A DNA stretch of 64,000 nt from Muribaculaceae bacterium (GCA_022509185.1 JAFLTS010000010.1:25244-89243), one strand, 5' to 3'; shown: positions 44,364-53,321, counted from the first letter of the stretch. The notes: generated from the letters alone by a model not told the origin. Numbers and translations are program-made.

Positions 44364-46589
44364 ATGAAACTGAGATTGGTCATACTGACTTTACTAATTT
44401 CTACCCTTTCTCATTTAGGAGCTTCAGAGTATACTCCAAAAGATTCATTGGTGGTGACATTAGATGAGATCAATATCACGGCCATAAAACAGGCAGACAA
44501 ATTGAGGGAGGAACCGGAAGCATCAACTGTTTTAACAGGCGGAGACGTAGAGCAATTAGGCATAGTAACAATGCGTGGTGTATCCGATGTGGTGCCAAAT
44601 TTCTATATGCCGGATTATGGTTCACGAATCACCTCTACAATCTATGTGAGAGGTATAGGAGCAAGAATGGATCAACCTTCTGTCGGGCTTAATGTAGACA
44701 ATGTACCATTTCTTAATAAAGATGCCTATGATTTCGATATCTCCGATATTTCTTCTGTTGTGATGCTTCGGGGACCCCAGTCTACCCTTTATGGAAGAAA
44801 CACAATAGGCGGGGTTATAAATATTACCACCTTGTCTCCTATGAGCTATCAGGGGTGGAGGGCATTTGTAGAAGTCGGGAACGGAGGAAGGGTTAGAGCC
44901 AATGCAGGATGGTATCATAAGTTTTCTAATAAAGTAGGTTTATCTATTTCCGGTGATTATTCACATCTTGACGGATTTTTCAGAAATGAATACAATGGAA
45001 AAAAGATAGACAAAGAAAATAGTTTTAATTTAAGGGCCAAGGTTATCTATAATCCTCTTCCCGAGCTCAAGTTGCAGAATGTAGCTTCAGCTAATATCCT
45101 GAGGCAGGGAGGCTATCCTTATGAATATGTTGAAACCGGCAGGATAGAATATAACGACACTTGTTTCTACCGTCGATTTACTTTTACAGATGGCATCACC
45201 TTGGGTTATAATCATGAGAAATTTGACCTGACATCAATCACATCGGTGCAACATATCGATGATAACATGACTCTTGATCAGGATTTTCTTCCTGAGAGTT
45301 ATTTCACCCTTACCCAAAAAAAGAAAGAGACATCATTCACAGAGGAGATTATTTTTAAAGGAGACAATGGCCCCGGATGGTACCATTGGATTGCAGGCGC
45401 CATGACTTTCTATAAACATCTTGATATGGATGCGCCGGTAGTCTTTAAAGATGTAGGGATAAGGACTCTTATAGAGGATCACCGTAACAATTCAAACCTG
45501 TCATATCCTATAAAATGGGATACCCGGACGTTTCCCTTAAATTCTAAGTTTACTATCCCGACCTTTGGTATAGATGTATATCACGAATCCGAATTCAAAG
45601 TAGGCAAGTGGCGTTTTATCGCAGGCCTTAGATTTGATTATGAGAAATCCATTTTAAACTATCAAAGTTTTTGTGATACGGGCTATGAGATCTATAAGAA
45701 GGAGGGAGAAGGTTATATACCTTACCGGCACGTAGACATTTATGTGGATGATAGGGGAAAACTCAAAAGGGATTTCTACAGCTTGCTCCCCAAATTAGCA
45801 GTTACCTACGATTTCAGTGATAACGGCAATGTTTATGGCAAAGTTACCAAAGGATATAAATCGGGAGGTTTCAATACTCAGATGTTTAGTGATGTGCTTC
45901 AACAAAGGCTGATGAATATCATGGGAATCGGAAGCCGTTATGATGTGGATGATGTGGTAGGCTATAAACCTGAGGAGAGCTGGAACTATGAAATAGGCAG
46001 TCACCTTTATCTTCCTGAAGCGAAATTAGGACTTGAACTGACGGTGTTTTATATCGACTGCCGTGACCAACAGTTAACGATGTTCCCAGATGGAACCACA
46101 ACAGGCAGGATAATGGCTAATGCCGGAAAAACCCGAAGTTTCGGTTTTGAATTCTCAGGGAACTGGCATTTCCTGAAACATTTTGATCTTAATCTCAGCT
46201 ACGGTTATACTAATGCCAGGTTCCGGGAATTCTTTAATGGTATATATGATTTTTCGGGCAAATATCTGCCCTATGTTCCCTCTAACACTTTCTTCGTTCA
46301 AGGTCTTTACAATCTGGATCTGAAAAAGGACTCGAGGCTTGTGTTTGATGTCAATTTACGTGGAACGGGTCCTATCTATTGGGAAGAGGATAATTTATTA
46401 AGACAGAATTTCTATGCTTTGTTAGGTGCCTCAATTACCTGGGAATGGAAGAACTGGGAATTCAGGATATGGGGAAGGAATCTCACTGACACGGATTATT
46501 ATACTTTCTATTTCAAATCAATGAATAATGAGTTTCTGCAAAGGGGAAGGGGAGTGGAAGCGGGAGTTTCGGTGAGATGGAGTTTATAG
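44364..46589 (+). CDS. TonB-dependent outer-membrane receptor
   Basis: A 741-residue outer-membrane importer. The ATG at 44364 begins a signal peptide (MKLRLVILTLLISTLSHLGA). The TonB box region is near VVTLDEINITA. The plug domain spans about 45-155 (VSDVVPNFYMPDYG, YVRGIGARMDQPSVGL, VMLRGPQSTLYGRNTIGGVINI). The rest is a 22-strand barrel ending in RWSL. There is no N-terminal carboxypeptidase-like extension and no SusD partner, so it is not a SusC-type glycan importer; a siderophore, cobalamin or other small ligand is more likely. The barrel end VGVRWSL-type strand is intact. No regulator is adjacent. Confidence 0.9.
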   Translation: MKLRLVILTLLISTLSHLGASEYTPKDSLVVTLDEINITAIKQADKLREEPEASTVLTGGDVEQLGIVTMRGVSDVVPNFYMPDYGSRITSTIYVRGIGARMDQPSVGLNVDNVPFLNKDAYDFDISDISSVVMLRGPQSTLYGRNTIGGVINITTLSPMSYQGWRAFVEVGNGGRVRANAGWYHKFSNKVGLSISGDYSHLDGFFRNEYNGKKIDKENSFNLRAKVIYNPLPELKLQNVASANILRQGGYPYEYVETGRIEYNDTCFYRRFTFTDGITLGYNHEKFDLTSITSVQHIDDNMTLDQDFLPESYFTLTQKKKETSFTEEIIFKGDNGPGWYHWIAGAMTFYKHLDMDAPVVFKDVGIRTLIEDHRNNSNLSYPIKWDTRTFPLNSKFTIPTFGIDVYHESEFKVGKWRFIAGLRFDYEKSILNYQSFCDTGYEIYKKEGEGYIPYRHVDIYVDDRGKLKRDFYSLLPKLAVTYDFSDNGNVYGKVTKGYKSGGFNTQMFSDVLQQRLMNIMGIGSRYDVDDVVGYKPEESWNYEIGSHLYLPEAKLGLELTVFYIDCRDQQLTMFPDGTTTGRIMANAGKTRSFGFEFSGNWHFLKHFDLNLSYGYTNARFREFFNGIYDFSGKYLPYVPSNTFFVQGLYNLDLKKDSRLVFDVNLRGTGPIYWEEDNLLRQNFYALLGASITWEWKNWEFRIWGRNLTDTDYYTFYFKSMNNEFLQRGRGVEAGVSVRWSL

Positions 46590-46632
46590 GGATTCAAGAC
46601 TGAAGGGTTGGTAAGGTAATAGGGGATGATGG

Positions 46633-46674
46633 AAGAAAAAATAAATCCCGTCGGATTTGAGATCCGGCGGGATT
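46633..46674 (-). terminator. Terminator between converging receptor and glutamine synthetase genes
   Basis: AATCCCGTCGGAT at 46644-46656 pairs with ATCCGGCGGGATT at 46662-46674. On the minus strand the stem is followed by TATTTTTTC, so it mainly serves glnN; on the plus strand the T-run is weak. Confidence 0.8.
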
Positions 46675-46694
46675 ATGTGTTAGGGAAAATGGAA

Positions 46695-48878
46695 TTATCT
46701 AATGAAGAGTAATTCCCTGTATTTTGGTAAAGGCCATATTTCATTGTCTACCATAAGTTCGAGCTTGTCGATATGATATCTAATGATATCCATATGGGGA
46801 ACAACTGTGTCATGATAAGCTATGGCTTTATTCCTTTCACCTGAGATTTTATTGGCCACTCTTCTTGCGTCTACCATCTCGTTAACCTCCTTTTTAATCA
46901 CTTTCATATGTTCAGCGATTTTTTCAATGGTGGCCATATCGTCGGTTGCCAGATCAAGGGCTTTCTCTTTCGGGAAAAGGTCAATAATTTTCTTTACATT
47001 GTCAAGAAGCATTGACTGATATCGGATTGCCACGGGCAGAATATGATTTATGGCCAGGTCTCCCAAGACGCGAGCTTCGATTTGCACCTTCTTGGTATAC
47101 ATTTCCCATTTCACTTCATTTCTTGCCTCAAGTTCCACTTCGGAAAGAACTCCGGTTCGTTCAAACATTTCTTTAGAAGATTTGCTTAGGTAGGCATCAA
47201 AAATTTTAGGTACGGAAGTCTCACAGTCAAGACCTCTTTTGTTTGCCTCCTCTTTCCATTCTTCCGAGTAACCGTTACCGTCGAAATGAATGGCTCTTGA
47301 CTCTTCTATAAGTTTCTTCACTTCATCGAGCACTACTTTGCTCAGCTCTTCTCCTTTCTCAAGCCTCTTCTCTACTTTTTCAGCGAATTCGTTTAGCTGA
47401 TCAGCCACCGCGGCATTAAGAGCCAGCATAGCAGTGGCACAGTTTGCAGGCGAACCCATCGCACGGAATTCAAATCTGTTTCCTACAAAAGCGAAAGGTG
47501 ATGTACGGTTGCGGTCAGTGCTGTCAAGAAGGATTTCGGGAATCTGGTTTACTCCGACAGTGACTCCCTCTTTATCTGCCAGCTGCAATTCCACTTTTCC
47601 GTTTAAGATGTCTTCAAGTATATTGCCTAACTGTGTTCCGGTAAAGATTGATATAATGGCCGGAGGAGCTTCATTGGCACCTAGACGGTGAGAATTTGTG
47701 GCTGAAGCGATGGAAGCTTTTATAAGGGCATTGTGTTTATGCACTGCCGCCATTGTGTTAGCAACAAATGTAATGAATTGCAGGTTTTCTTTCTTAGTCT
47801 TTCCGGGGCTGAATAGCAATACCCCTTTGTCGGTTCCAAGGCTCCAGTTATTGTGTTTTCCGGACCCATTCACACCAGCAAACGGTTTTTCGTGTAGAAG
47901 CACCCTGAAATTATGACGTCGTCCCACCTCACGCATCACAGACATTATGAGAAGGTTGTGGTCGTTAGCGAGGTTTACTTCTTCAAATATAGGAGCGAGC
48001 TCAAACTGATTAGGAGCTACCTCGTTGTGGCGTGTCTTCACGGGTATGCCGAGCTTATGTGCTTCTATTTCAAGATCGAGCATAAAGGCTTCCACTCTGC
48101 TTGGAATAGCTCCGAAATAATGGTCTTCGAGCTGTTGGTTTTTAGCACTCTCATGTCCCATCAGAGTTCTACCGGTAAGGGCGAGGTCAGGACGGGCAAA
48201 ATAAAGCGATTCATCCACTAGGAAGTATTCCTGTTCCCAACCTAAGAAAGCGTTTACATGTTTCACTTCAGGATCGAAGAACCGGGCAACTCGAGTACCG
48301 GCTTTGTCTACAGCGTTCAGAGCTCTTAGAAGAGGTGTCTTATAGTCAAGGCTTTCACCGGTGTAAGAAATAAAAATAGTGGGAATACAAAGAGTTTCTC
48401 CAATAATAAAGGCCGGGGATGAAATATCCCAAGCAGAATATCCTCTTGCCTCGAAAGTGTTACGTATACCTCCGCTGGGGAAACTTGAGGCGTCGGGTTC
48501 CTGTTGCACGAGCATTTTGCCGGTAAATTTCTCCACCACACCACCTTTGCCATCATGCTCGATGAAAGAGTCGTGTTTTTCAGCTGTTCCGTCGGTGAGA
48601 GGCTGGAACCAATGGGTATAATGGCGCGCACCGTTGTCGATAGCCCAACGCTTCATGCCTTCAGCCACACTGTCGGCATAATCACGAGGTAGAGGTTTAC
48701 GGTTGTCGATAGCATCAACGAGCACATCGAATGTTTTTTTCGGTAAGTATTCAAACATTTTCTGACGGTTGAATACTTGCTTTGCGTAGTAGGCCTCGGG
48801 ACGTTCGGCCGGGATTTCCACGGGCATAGCTTTTCTGCCCATGGCTTCTTCCACTGCTTTAAATCTTAGTGTTGACAT
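46695..48878 (-). CDS. glnN: Type III glutamine synthetase
   Basis: A 727-residue enzyme making glutamine from glutamate, ammonia and ATP. It is the long GSIII form typical of Bacteroidetes. Characteristic segments: FPSGGIRNTFEARGYSAWD (about 131-149), HNEVAPNQFELAP with the metal-binding and glutamate-site residues, GVNGSGKHNNWSLGT (ATP/ammonia site), SHRLGANEAPPAI, and NRFEFRAMGS. The C-terminus holds the GSIII-specific helical extension. It stands alone between two terminators, with a 16-base A-rich leader and no clear promoter match. Confidence 0.97.
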   Translation of the reverse strand: MSTLRFKAVEEAMGRKAMPVEIPAERPEAYYAKQVFNRQKMFEYLPKKTFDVLVDAIDNRKPLPRDYADSVAEGMKRWAIDNGARHYTHWFQPLTDGTAEKHDSFIEHDGKGGVVEKFTGKMLVQQEPDASSFPSGGIRNTFEARGYSAWDISSPAFIIGETLCIPTIFISYTGESLDYKTPLLRALNAVDKAGTRVARFFDPEVKHVNAFLGWEQEYFLVDESLYFARPDLALTGRTLMGHESAKNQQLEDHYFGAIPSRVEAFMLDLEIEAHKLGIPVKTRHNEVAPNQFELAPIFEEVNLANDHNLLIMSVMREVGRRHNFRVLLHEKPFAGVNGSGKHNNWSLGTDKGVLLFSPGKTKKENLQFITFVANTMAAVHKHNALIKASIASATNSHRLGANEAPPAIISIFTGTQLGNILEDILNGKVELQLADKEGVTVGVNQIPEILLDSTDRNRTSPFAFVGNRFEFRAMGSPANCATAMLALNAAVADQLNEFAEKVEKRLEKGEELSKVVLDEVKKLIEESRAIHFDGNGYSEEWKEEANKRGLDCETSVPKIFDAYLSKSSKEMFERTGVLSEVELEARNEVKWEMYTKKVQIEARVLGDLAINHILPVAIRYQSMLLDNVKKIIDLFPKEKALDLATDDMATIEKIAEHMKVIKKEVNEMVDARRVANKISGERNKAIAYHDTVVPHMDIIRYHIDKLELMVDNEIWPLPKYRELLFIR

Positions 48879-48963
48879 CTTTTTTTACGTTAGCTTTAAC
48901 GATTTGTGATTGTTTGTTTGAAATTTTCGATCTCTCTAATTGTTTCCAATCAAGGGGATGTTC

Positions 48964-49002
48964 AAAAAAAAAATTAAAGACATGGGGTTCACTCATGTCT
49001 TT
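48964..49002 (-). terminator. Intrinsic terminator after the Crp/Fnr regulator
   Basis: On the minus strand AAAGACATG pairs with CATGTCTTT (49002-48976) around a 9-base loop, followed by AATTTTTTTTTT. Confidence 0.88.
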
Positions 49003-49008
49003 TATATT

Positions 49009-49710
49009 TTAACCGAATTTGGATATTTTGCGTAACTGAGGTTCGTTAAGGATTTTTATTCTTCGGCCGTCAACCAGTATAAGTTTTTCTGCCACAAAAG
49101 CTGTGAGAGTCCTGATAGCGTTAGAGGTAGTCATATTAGACAGATTAGCGAGGTCTTCACGGCTCATATAAATTTTGAGAGTTGCGTCATCGTCTTCGAG
49201 TCCATAGTTGTCTTCGAGAAGTAGCAGAGCATCGGCGAGACGACCACGTATATGTTTCTGTGTGAGATTAACTATTTTGGTATCCGACCCACCGAGGTTT
49301 CTGGCAAGCTCATGAATGAAGAACATTGCGAGGTCGGTGTTACCTTTGATAATTTTTTCCACCAGGCTCATGGGGACACTTCCAAGAGTAGAAGCTTCGA
49401 GTGCTGCACAAGAAGAGACATAGTTTTCGTTTGCGAAATAAGCTCTGTATCCGAAGTATTGCACAGGTCGGTAAAGTCGAAGAATCTGTTCACGGTCACC
49501 GACACCGCTTTTATACATTTTGACCTTACCTTTTACGAGGCACCATAGGTTTTCAGGCTCCTCGTGTTCGGCATAAATGATCTGCCCTTTTTTATATTGC
49601 TGGAGAGAGAAATTGTCGGTAATAAGTCTTTTTTCTTCAGGAGTGAGGACATTCCATATTTCAGACATGTCTTCACTCACGACCTGTTCCAAGGTACTCT
49701 TTTTCAACAT
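49009..49710 (-). CDS. Crp/Fnr-family transcription regulator
   Basis: A 233-residue regulator: cyclic-nucleotide-binding-like beta-roll (about 25-130; YKKGQIIYAEHEEPENLW, then VKGKVKMYKSG), long dimer helix (about 130-160), and C-terminal winged helix (about 165-225; MSREDLANLSNMTTSNAIRTL). No cysteine cluster for an iron-sulfur centre is seen at the N-terminus, and the phosphate-binding R-S motif of cAMP receptors is absent, so the ligand is unknown. Divergent from nothing close; it may or may not control glnN next door. Confidence 0.88.
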   Translation of the reverse strand: MLKKSTLEQVVSEDMSEIWNVLTPEEKRLITDNFSLQQYKKGQIIYAEHEEPENLWCLVKGKVKMYKSGVGDREQILRLYRPVQYFGYRAYFANENYVSSCAALEASTLGSVPMSLVEKIIKGNTDLAMFFIHELARNLGGSDTKIVNLTQKHIRGRLADALLLLEDNYGLEDDDATLKIYMSREDLANLSNMTTSNAIRTLTAFVAEKLILVDGRRIKILNEPQLRKISKFG

Positions 49711-49761
49711 GGGCTAACTCTCGGGTAGGAAAAATTTATAGACAATATATGTTTGAAAACA

Positions 49762-49769
49762 CAAATTTA
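49762..49769 (-). promoter_or_regulatory. Probable -7 element for the Crp/Fnr gene
   Basis: TAAATTTG on the minus strand, with TTTT instead of TTTG at the expected -33 spot. Leader of about 45-50 bases. Confidence 0.4.
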
Positions 49770-49919
49770 CAACATTTTTTTAAGATAAAAAAATTTTAGG
49801 AGTAAATAAAGGGAATTGGGGATTGAGGACGCGGGATAGGATTCTTGGGGATTAGGGATAACGGATAAGGGAATGAAATTAAAGGAGAAATTATTATATT
49901 TGAAAAATCAAAGTGGAAC

Positions 49920-49959
49920 TTGGGAATTTCCAAAGTAACAGTTGGGAATTTCCAAAGTA
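49920..49959 (+). repeat. Two-copy tandem repeat
   Basis: TTGGGAATTTCCAAAGTA occurs at 49920-49937 and 49942-49959, a 22-base period. It lies in the 468-base gap 49711-50178, which otherwise holds AT-rich sequence, purine-rich degenerate GGGATTAGGGATA-like runs and one palindromic repeat. Confidence 0.8.
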
Positions 49960-50050
49960 GAAGTGATGTGGGTAGAGGAAGGAAGCTGGAGAAAATTAAA
50001 TGTAAGGAAACACGGCTAATATGTCTGAAAATAATAAGTAAATATGACGT

Positions 50051-50118
50051 ATTCAATTGGACGTACGAGCCATACGTCACTGCTTTCAATATTTTGAGTA
50101 TTTTTAAAGATAATCATA
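50051..50118 (+). repeat. Dispersed palindromic repeat, copy 3
   Basis: Same family as the copies at 5190 and 5369: left arm GGACGTACG at 50059-50067, AGC, right arm CATACGTCA, then the flank with TTTCAATATTTTGAG, TATTT and ATAATCATATT. It has diverged more in the flank than the other two. Confidence 0.75.
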
Positions 50119-50178
50119 TTTAATTAAAAGAAATACCCACATCCTGAAAATAAATTATTGATTATAAATAATATTAGA

Positions 50179-51312
50179 ATGTATATACCAAGATTAATTT
50201 CATCTAAAATCGAAGAAGCTCAAAGTTACTATCCTGTAACGGTGATAACAGGACCTCGGCAATCCGGAAAGACTTCTTTATGTAAACATCTTTTTCCCAC
50301 ATATACGAGTGTAAATCTTGAGTCTTTGACGATGCGTAATTATGCTTCTACCGATCCTGAAGGTTTCCTGGCCTCTTTAGGTGACCGAGTAGTAATCGAT
50401 GAAGTGCAAAATGTTCCTCAATTGCTTTCAGAGATACAAGTTGCAGTAGATAAAGATCGCACCAGACGATATATCTTGACTGGAAGCAGTAATTTATTAT
50501 TGACAAAAACAGTTACCCAGTCATTATCGGGGAGGGCCTCCATCTTTACGTTATTGCCATTTTCCTTTCCGGAATTAAATAAGAAAAAGCTTGAAGAGAC
50601 TTCTACAAATGCATTAATTTATGAAGGTTTATATCCCGGAGTTATAGCGGATCATATACCACCTAATATATTTTATGCTAATTATGTAACCACCTATATA
50701 GAAAAAGATGTTCGGGACCTTTTGAAGGTAACAAATCTCATAAAATTTGACAACTTCCTACGTATGACAGCACTAAGAAGCGGTTCAGAGTTTAATGCCA
50801 CTTCAATCTCCAAGGAGGTGGGAGTTTCAGCAACAACGATTTCCGGATGGTTGTCAATCCTAAATGCCTCATACATAATATTTCAGGTTCAACCCTATTA
50901 TAAGAATATAAATAAGAGATTGACCAAGATGCCTAAAATATATTTTTATGATACAGGTTTATTGGCTTATCTATTGGGATTGGAAAATAGCGAACAAATA
51001 GAAAAAAGTCCTTTCAAAGGGATGCTCTTTGAAAATTTGGCCATGACTGAATTAATAAAACAGGCAATAAACAGAGGAATGAAGCCTAACATATTTTTTT
51101 ATCGGGAACATTCGGGTAAGGAGGTAGATGCATTGGAGGAGCGAGGAGGACAGTTATCCTTTTATGAAATAAAATCATCAGGGACTTTTCATGCGGATTT
51201 TTTTAAAAACATGGAATATCTAAAAGGAATTTTAGGGGACGTAACTTCCGAAACTCTAATTTATGATGGGGAGACTTTTCCGCCTAAGCTTTTAAATATA
51301 AGAGATGTTTAA
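50179..51312 (+). CDS. AAA ATPase with DUF4143 domain
   Basis: A 377-residue protein. The ATG at 50179 (MYIPRLISSKIEE) is the usual family start; a TTG seven codons upstream is also in frame. Walker A GPRQSGKT is at about 26-33, Walker B RVVIDEVQ at about 74-81, and sensor LTGSSN at about 105-110. The C-terminal DUF4143 domain (about 200-330) includes ISKEVGVSATTISGWLSIL (a winged-helix-like segment) and a nuclease-like stretch VDALEERGGQLSFYEIKSS. These ATPases are common, mobile and poorly characterised accessory genes. The nuclease-like end (D...E-x-K) suggests DNA contact. Confidence 0.88.
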   Translation: MYIPRLISSKIEEAQSYYPVTVITGPRQSGKTSLCKHLFPTYTSVNLESLTMRNYASTDPEGFLASLGDRVVIDEVQNVPQLLSEIQVAVDKDRTRRYILTGSSNLLLTKTVTQSLSGRASIFTLLPFSFPELNKKKLEETSTNALIYEGLYPGVIADHIPPNIFYANYVTTYIEKDVRDLLKVTNLIKFDNFLRMTALRSGSEFNATSISKEVGVSATTISGWLSILNASYIIFQVQPYYKNINKRLTKMPKIYFYDTGLLAYLLGLENSEQIEKSPFKGMLFENLAMTELIKQAINRGMKPNIFFYREHSGKEVDALEERGGQLSFYEIKSSGTFHADFFKNMEYLKGILGDVTSETLIYDGETFPPKLLNIRDV

Positions 51313-51351
51313 AATAAAAAGGAGTCGAGGCGAGAGGGCCGGGACTCCTTT
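51307..51351 (-). terminator. Minus-strand intrinsic terminator
   Basis: AAAGGAGTC at 51318-51326 pairs with GACTCCTTT at 51343-51351. On the minus strand the stem is followed by TTTATTTTAAA, while on the plus strand the run stops at CCTTTGG. It therefore points to a transcript coming from the right, where no convincing protein gene lies. It may also serve weakly as the 3' end of the ATPase gene. Confidence 0.7.
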
Positions 51352-52075
51352 GGATCCATTTCGGGATGAAATGGTAATGTTTTTGTGTGATTAATTCTCC
51401 TATCAGCCATGGTACAGGACCTTTCCGGGCACGTTACAGGGAAAGAGTCGAGACGGGTTTGAATCGAGGTTATTAATCCCTGCCGGTAATCGGCGACCCT
51501 GAGATTTATGAGCCGAACCCTTACGCCAGAAATCCGGGAATGTTGCTAAGGCAAAGGGAGGAGGAATAGGGTTGAGTTGAGGAAGGCGGGAGGGATTCTC
51601 TCCGGAAAACAGGGATTCAAGGGGGCTTTTGGCCGTTACAGGGTAAAGAGAGCCGAAACGGGTTGGAGATCGGGAATGATTCGTCCGTTTGTGTGGAGGC
51701 AGTCGGAACCGGGGAAGGATGGCAGTATCACACGGGGCGGCACAGCCGTCATGAATCCGGGACTTATCCATCGATGGTTGGCCCGGTGATGGCCGGGTCG
51801 ACGTACGGTTAATAGGCCTCAGTGAATCTGGTGCGCCATTGCAACATTCGGGATTTCACCGGCAGGTTTGTCAGTATGTCATTGTCAGCAGCCTTTATTC
51901 CGAGCATGGAGACCCAGGGTTAAGCCAATATAATCTCTATGGGGTTGGGATGTGGAAAGACTTTCAGTCTTACACGGTTCAGGAATTTGAAGGCTGTCGT
52001 CCTCTCTTGGACTGGTGCAATGTGAGGTAAGAGCTTGTGCCACCACGCATGGCAGGTGCTTTTTGCCTGATTGCG
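51318..52075 (-). ncRNA. Candidate long structured non-coding RNA (about 760 bases)
   Basis: On the minus strand this stretch begins just after a -7-like element TAACTTTG (52086-52079) and ends at the terminator at 51351-51318. It is more GC-rich than the genes around it. Local stems: CCATTTC/GAAATGG (51356-51374), AAGACT/AGTCTT (51957-51971), a 7-bp stem at 51780-51799, CGGC/GCCG at 51738-51748, and GTGTG (51691-51695) with CACAC (51729-51733). Two related 40-base segments, at 51432-51469 and 51634-51674, share CGTTACAGGG and ACGGGTT. The frames inside are Pro/Arg/Ser-rich without domain features. No Rfam class (RNase P, tmRNA, 6S, group II intron) was recognised. The -33 element is missing. 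Confidence 0.4.
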
Positions 52076-52091
52076 ATGCAAAGTTAACAAG

Positions 52092-52135
52092 AGAGGAAGG
52101 GGAAGGGATGTTATCCGTAGATTGGGATGGGGGAT
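52092..52135 (+). repeat. 44-base direct repeat, copy 1
   Basis: Nearly identical to 52731-52773 (one substitution and one base of length difference), core GGGATGTTATCCGTAG. The two copies bracket the gutted nuclease gene. Confidence 0.88.
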
Positions 52136-52155
52136 AGCAAATGATACGTGGAATT

Positions 52156-52659
52156 TTAGAGGTTGGATTTGAGTTCTTCTTCAGGAATACCTGTAACTTT
52201 GGAGATGAAGTCTATAGTTTGATTAGCTTCATGTAAAATTCTTGCGGTTTTCCATGCCTGCAATTTTTCTCCTTCGGCTCTACCCTTGGCTTCACCTTCA
52301 GCTCTACCCTTGGCCTCACCTTCTTCCCGGGCTTTTTTAAGACGTAACAGGTCATCGTTTTTCACTTTGAGCCATTGATGGTAAGCATGGAGTTCATCTC
52401 CGGTAAGGGATGCTGTGTTGCTCATTTTTGCAATCCTGTCGTAAAAATCACCTTTCTGTTTTGAAAAAGGTATTTTCCCCTCTTTTTGTATTGTTTCCAT
52501 ATTCATAAGACTAAAGATTATTTTTTCCAGTTCAGTTTTGCAATCCTTTTCCACTTTTGGGAACAAAGGCAGTTGAATCATTACCAGTCCCACATGGTTT
52601 CCCAAGGGACGGTGAGTTTAAAGGTTTTTGAAACCGAAATCGGAGAGTGGCGGGATGTA
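52156..52659 (-). pseudogene. Rpn-type PD-(D/E)XK nuclease/transposase relic with deleted core
   Basis: The frame upstream of the readable part gives YIPPLSDFGFKNL (52659-52621), the family N-terminus, then a stop at 52620-52618. After a few residues the same frame continues with MIQLPLFPKVEKDCKTELEK, which matches the segment that normally lies over 150 residues further on (the I-E-L-P-K-F region). A helical end with tandem EGEAKGRAEGEAKGRAEG follows. The nuclease core with its D...E-x-K is gone. Family members promote recombination-dependent DNA transfer. The 3' half could still be translated from a TTG or internal ATG but would be inactive. Confidence 0.8.
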
Positions 52660-52730
52660 TTTATGATTTAGAGGGAAGGTTTCCATAATAATTATTTTTA
52701 CAAATATAGTGATTAGAGTTTAGAGTTCAA

Positions 52731-52773
52731 AGAGGAAAGGGAAGGGATGTTATCCGTAGATTGGGATGGGGAT
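52731..52773 (+). repeat. 44-base direct repeat, copy 2
   Basis: Second copy of the repeat at 52092; it is followed directly by the modular hairpin repeat at 52778. Confidence 0.88.
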
Positions 52774-52777
52774 AAGG

Positions 52778-52935
52778 TCCCCAGGCACAGAGACCCTGGG
52801 GTTAACCAAATACAACCTCTTTCAGAGGTAGAGGTGTGTTGGAGTTGCGGACTATAGCTCTGGGGAAGCGAATTCAACCCTGACGGGTTGAGATGAGGAA
52901 GTCGGGAGACATCCTCTCCGGAAACCTTTAGTTGT
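52778..52935 (+). repeat. Modular hairpin repeat block
   Basis: Three stems in a row: CCCCAGG/CCTGGGG (52779-52801), CAACCC/GGGTTG with loop TGAC (52875-52890), and GAGGA/TCCTC (52895-52916). Between the first two lies an imperfect stem around ACCTCT/AGAGGT. Related modules occur at about 51560-51625, 51897-51955, 53700-53965 and, decayed, at 62960-63030. From memory, similar CCCAGG...CCTGGG blocks are scattered between genes in many Bacteroidota. Of the 311 bases up to hepT, nothing else was recognised. Confidence 0.7.
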
Positions 52936-52970
52936 CTGTGGATTTGGAGGTACGGATATATCTGTTTAGA

Positions 52971-53321
52971 TTATTTTTCTAATTCCTTTTTCAAGTTTTC
53001 AAGGAAGGGCAATAAATTGGGAATATCTTCGGTATAAACTTTGTATACCTGTAAAGGTGAAATATGGAAGTATTCATGAACTAATACGTGTCTCATACCT
53101 GTAATTTCATGCCAATTAATTTCGGGAAATTTCAGTTTGAATTCCCTAGTCAACATATTGGCAGCTTCACCCATGATCTCAATATTTTTGACAACAGCAT
53201 AAAACAGGATTTTATCTTTTATAAGATCATCTTGAGATTTTCCTTTCATGAACTCAATGATGTTGTATGCAGCATCAATCATATGGTTAATTCTGATTGG
53301 ATCTCTGTCAATGTTTCTCAT
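52971..53321 (-). CDS. hepT: HepT-like toxin (HEPN ribonuclease, DUF86)
   Basis: A 116-residue all-helical HEPN protein. The catalytic motif R-x4-H-x-Y is intact: R77, H82, Y84 in RHVLVHEY. The length is normal for HepT. In MntA/HepT systems HepT is an RNase-type toxin and MntA silences it by adding AMP units to the Tyr of this motif. The gene follows mntA with a 14-base overlap and shares its promoter. Confidence 0.9.
   Translation of the reverse strand: MRNIDRDPIRINHMIDAAYNIIEFMKGKSQDDLIKDKILFYAVVKNIEIMGEAANMLTREFKLKFPEINWHEITGMRHVLVHEYFHISPLQVYKVYTEDIPNLLPFLENLKKELEK

Noticed and set aside
51540..51625. GAGGAAGGCGGGAGG resembling the conserved 5' part of RNase P RNA
   Set aside because: It matches the dispersed repeat module better, and the other conserved RNase P segments were not found.
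51403..51771. Minus-strand 122-codon frame inside the candidate RNA, rich in Pro, Arg and Ser
   Set aside because: Low-complexity composition, no ribosome-binding site or domain, and it lies inside a terminator-bounded structured stretch; treated as a chance frame, though codon conservation would reverse this.
51770..51830. CGTACGGTT near a hairpin, reminiscent of group II intron domain V
   Set aside because: The GAAA tetraloop and the paired 34-base domain V layout are absent, and no intron reverse transcriptase is nearby.
51839..52030. Plus-strand 63-codon frame in the same stretch
   Set aside because: Crosses several stems and repeat modules and has no promoter or family resemblance.
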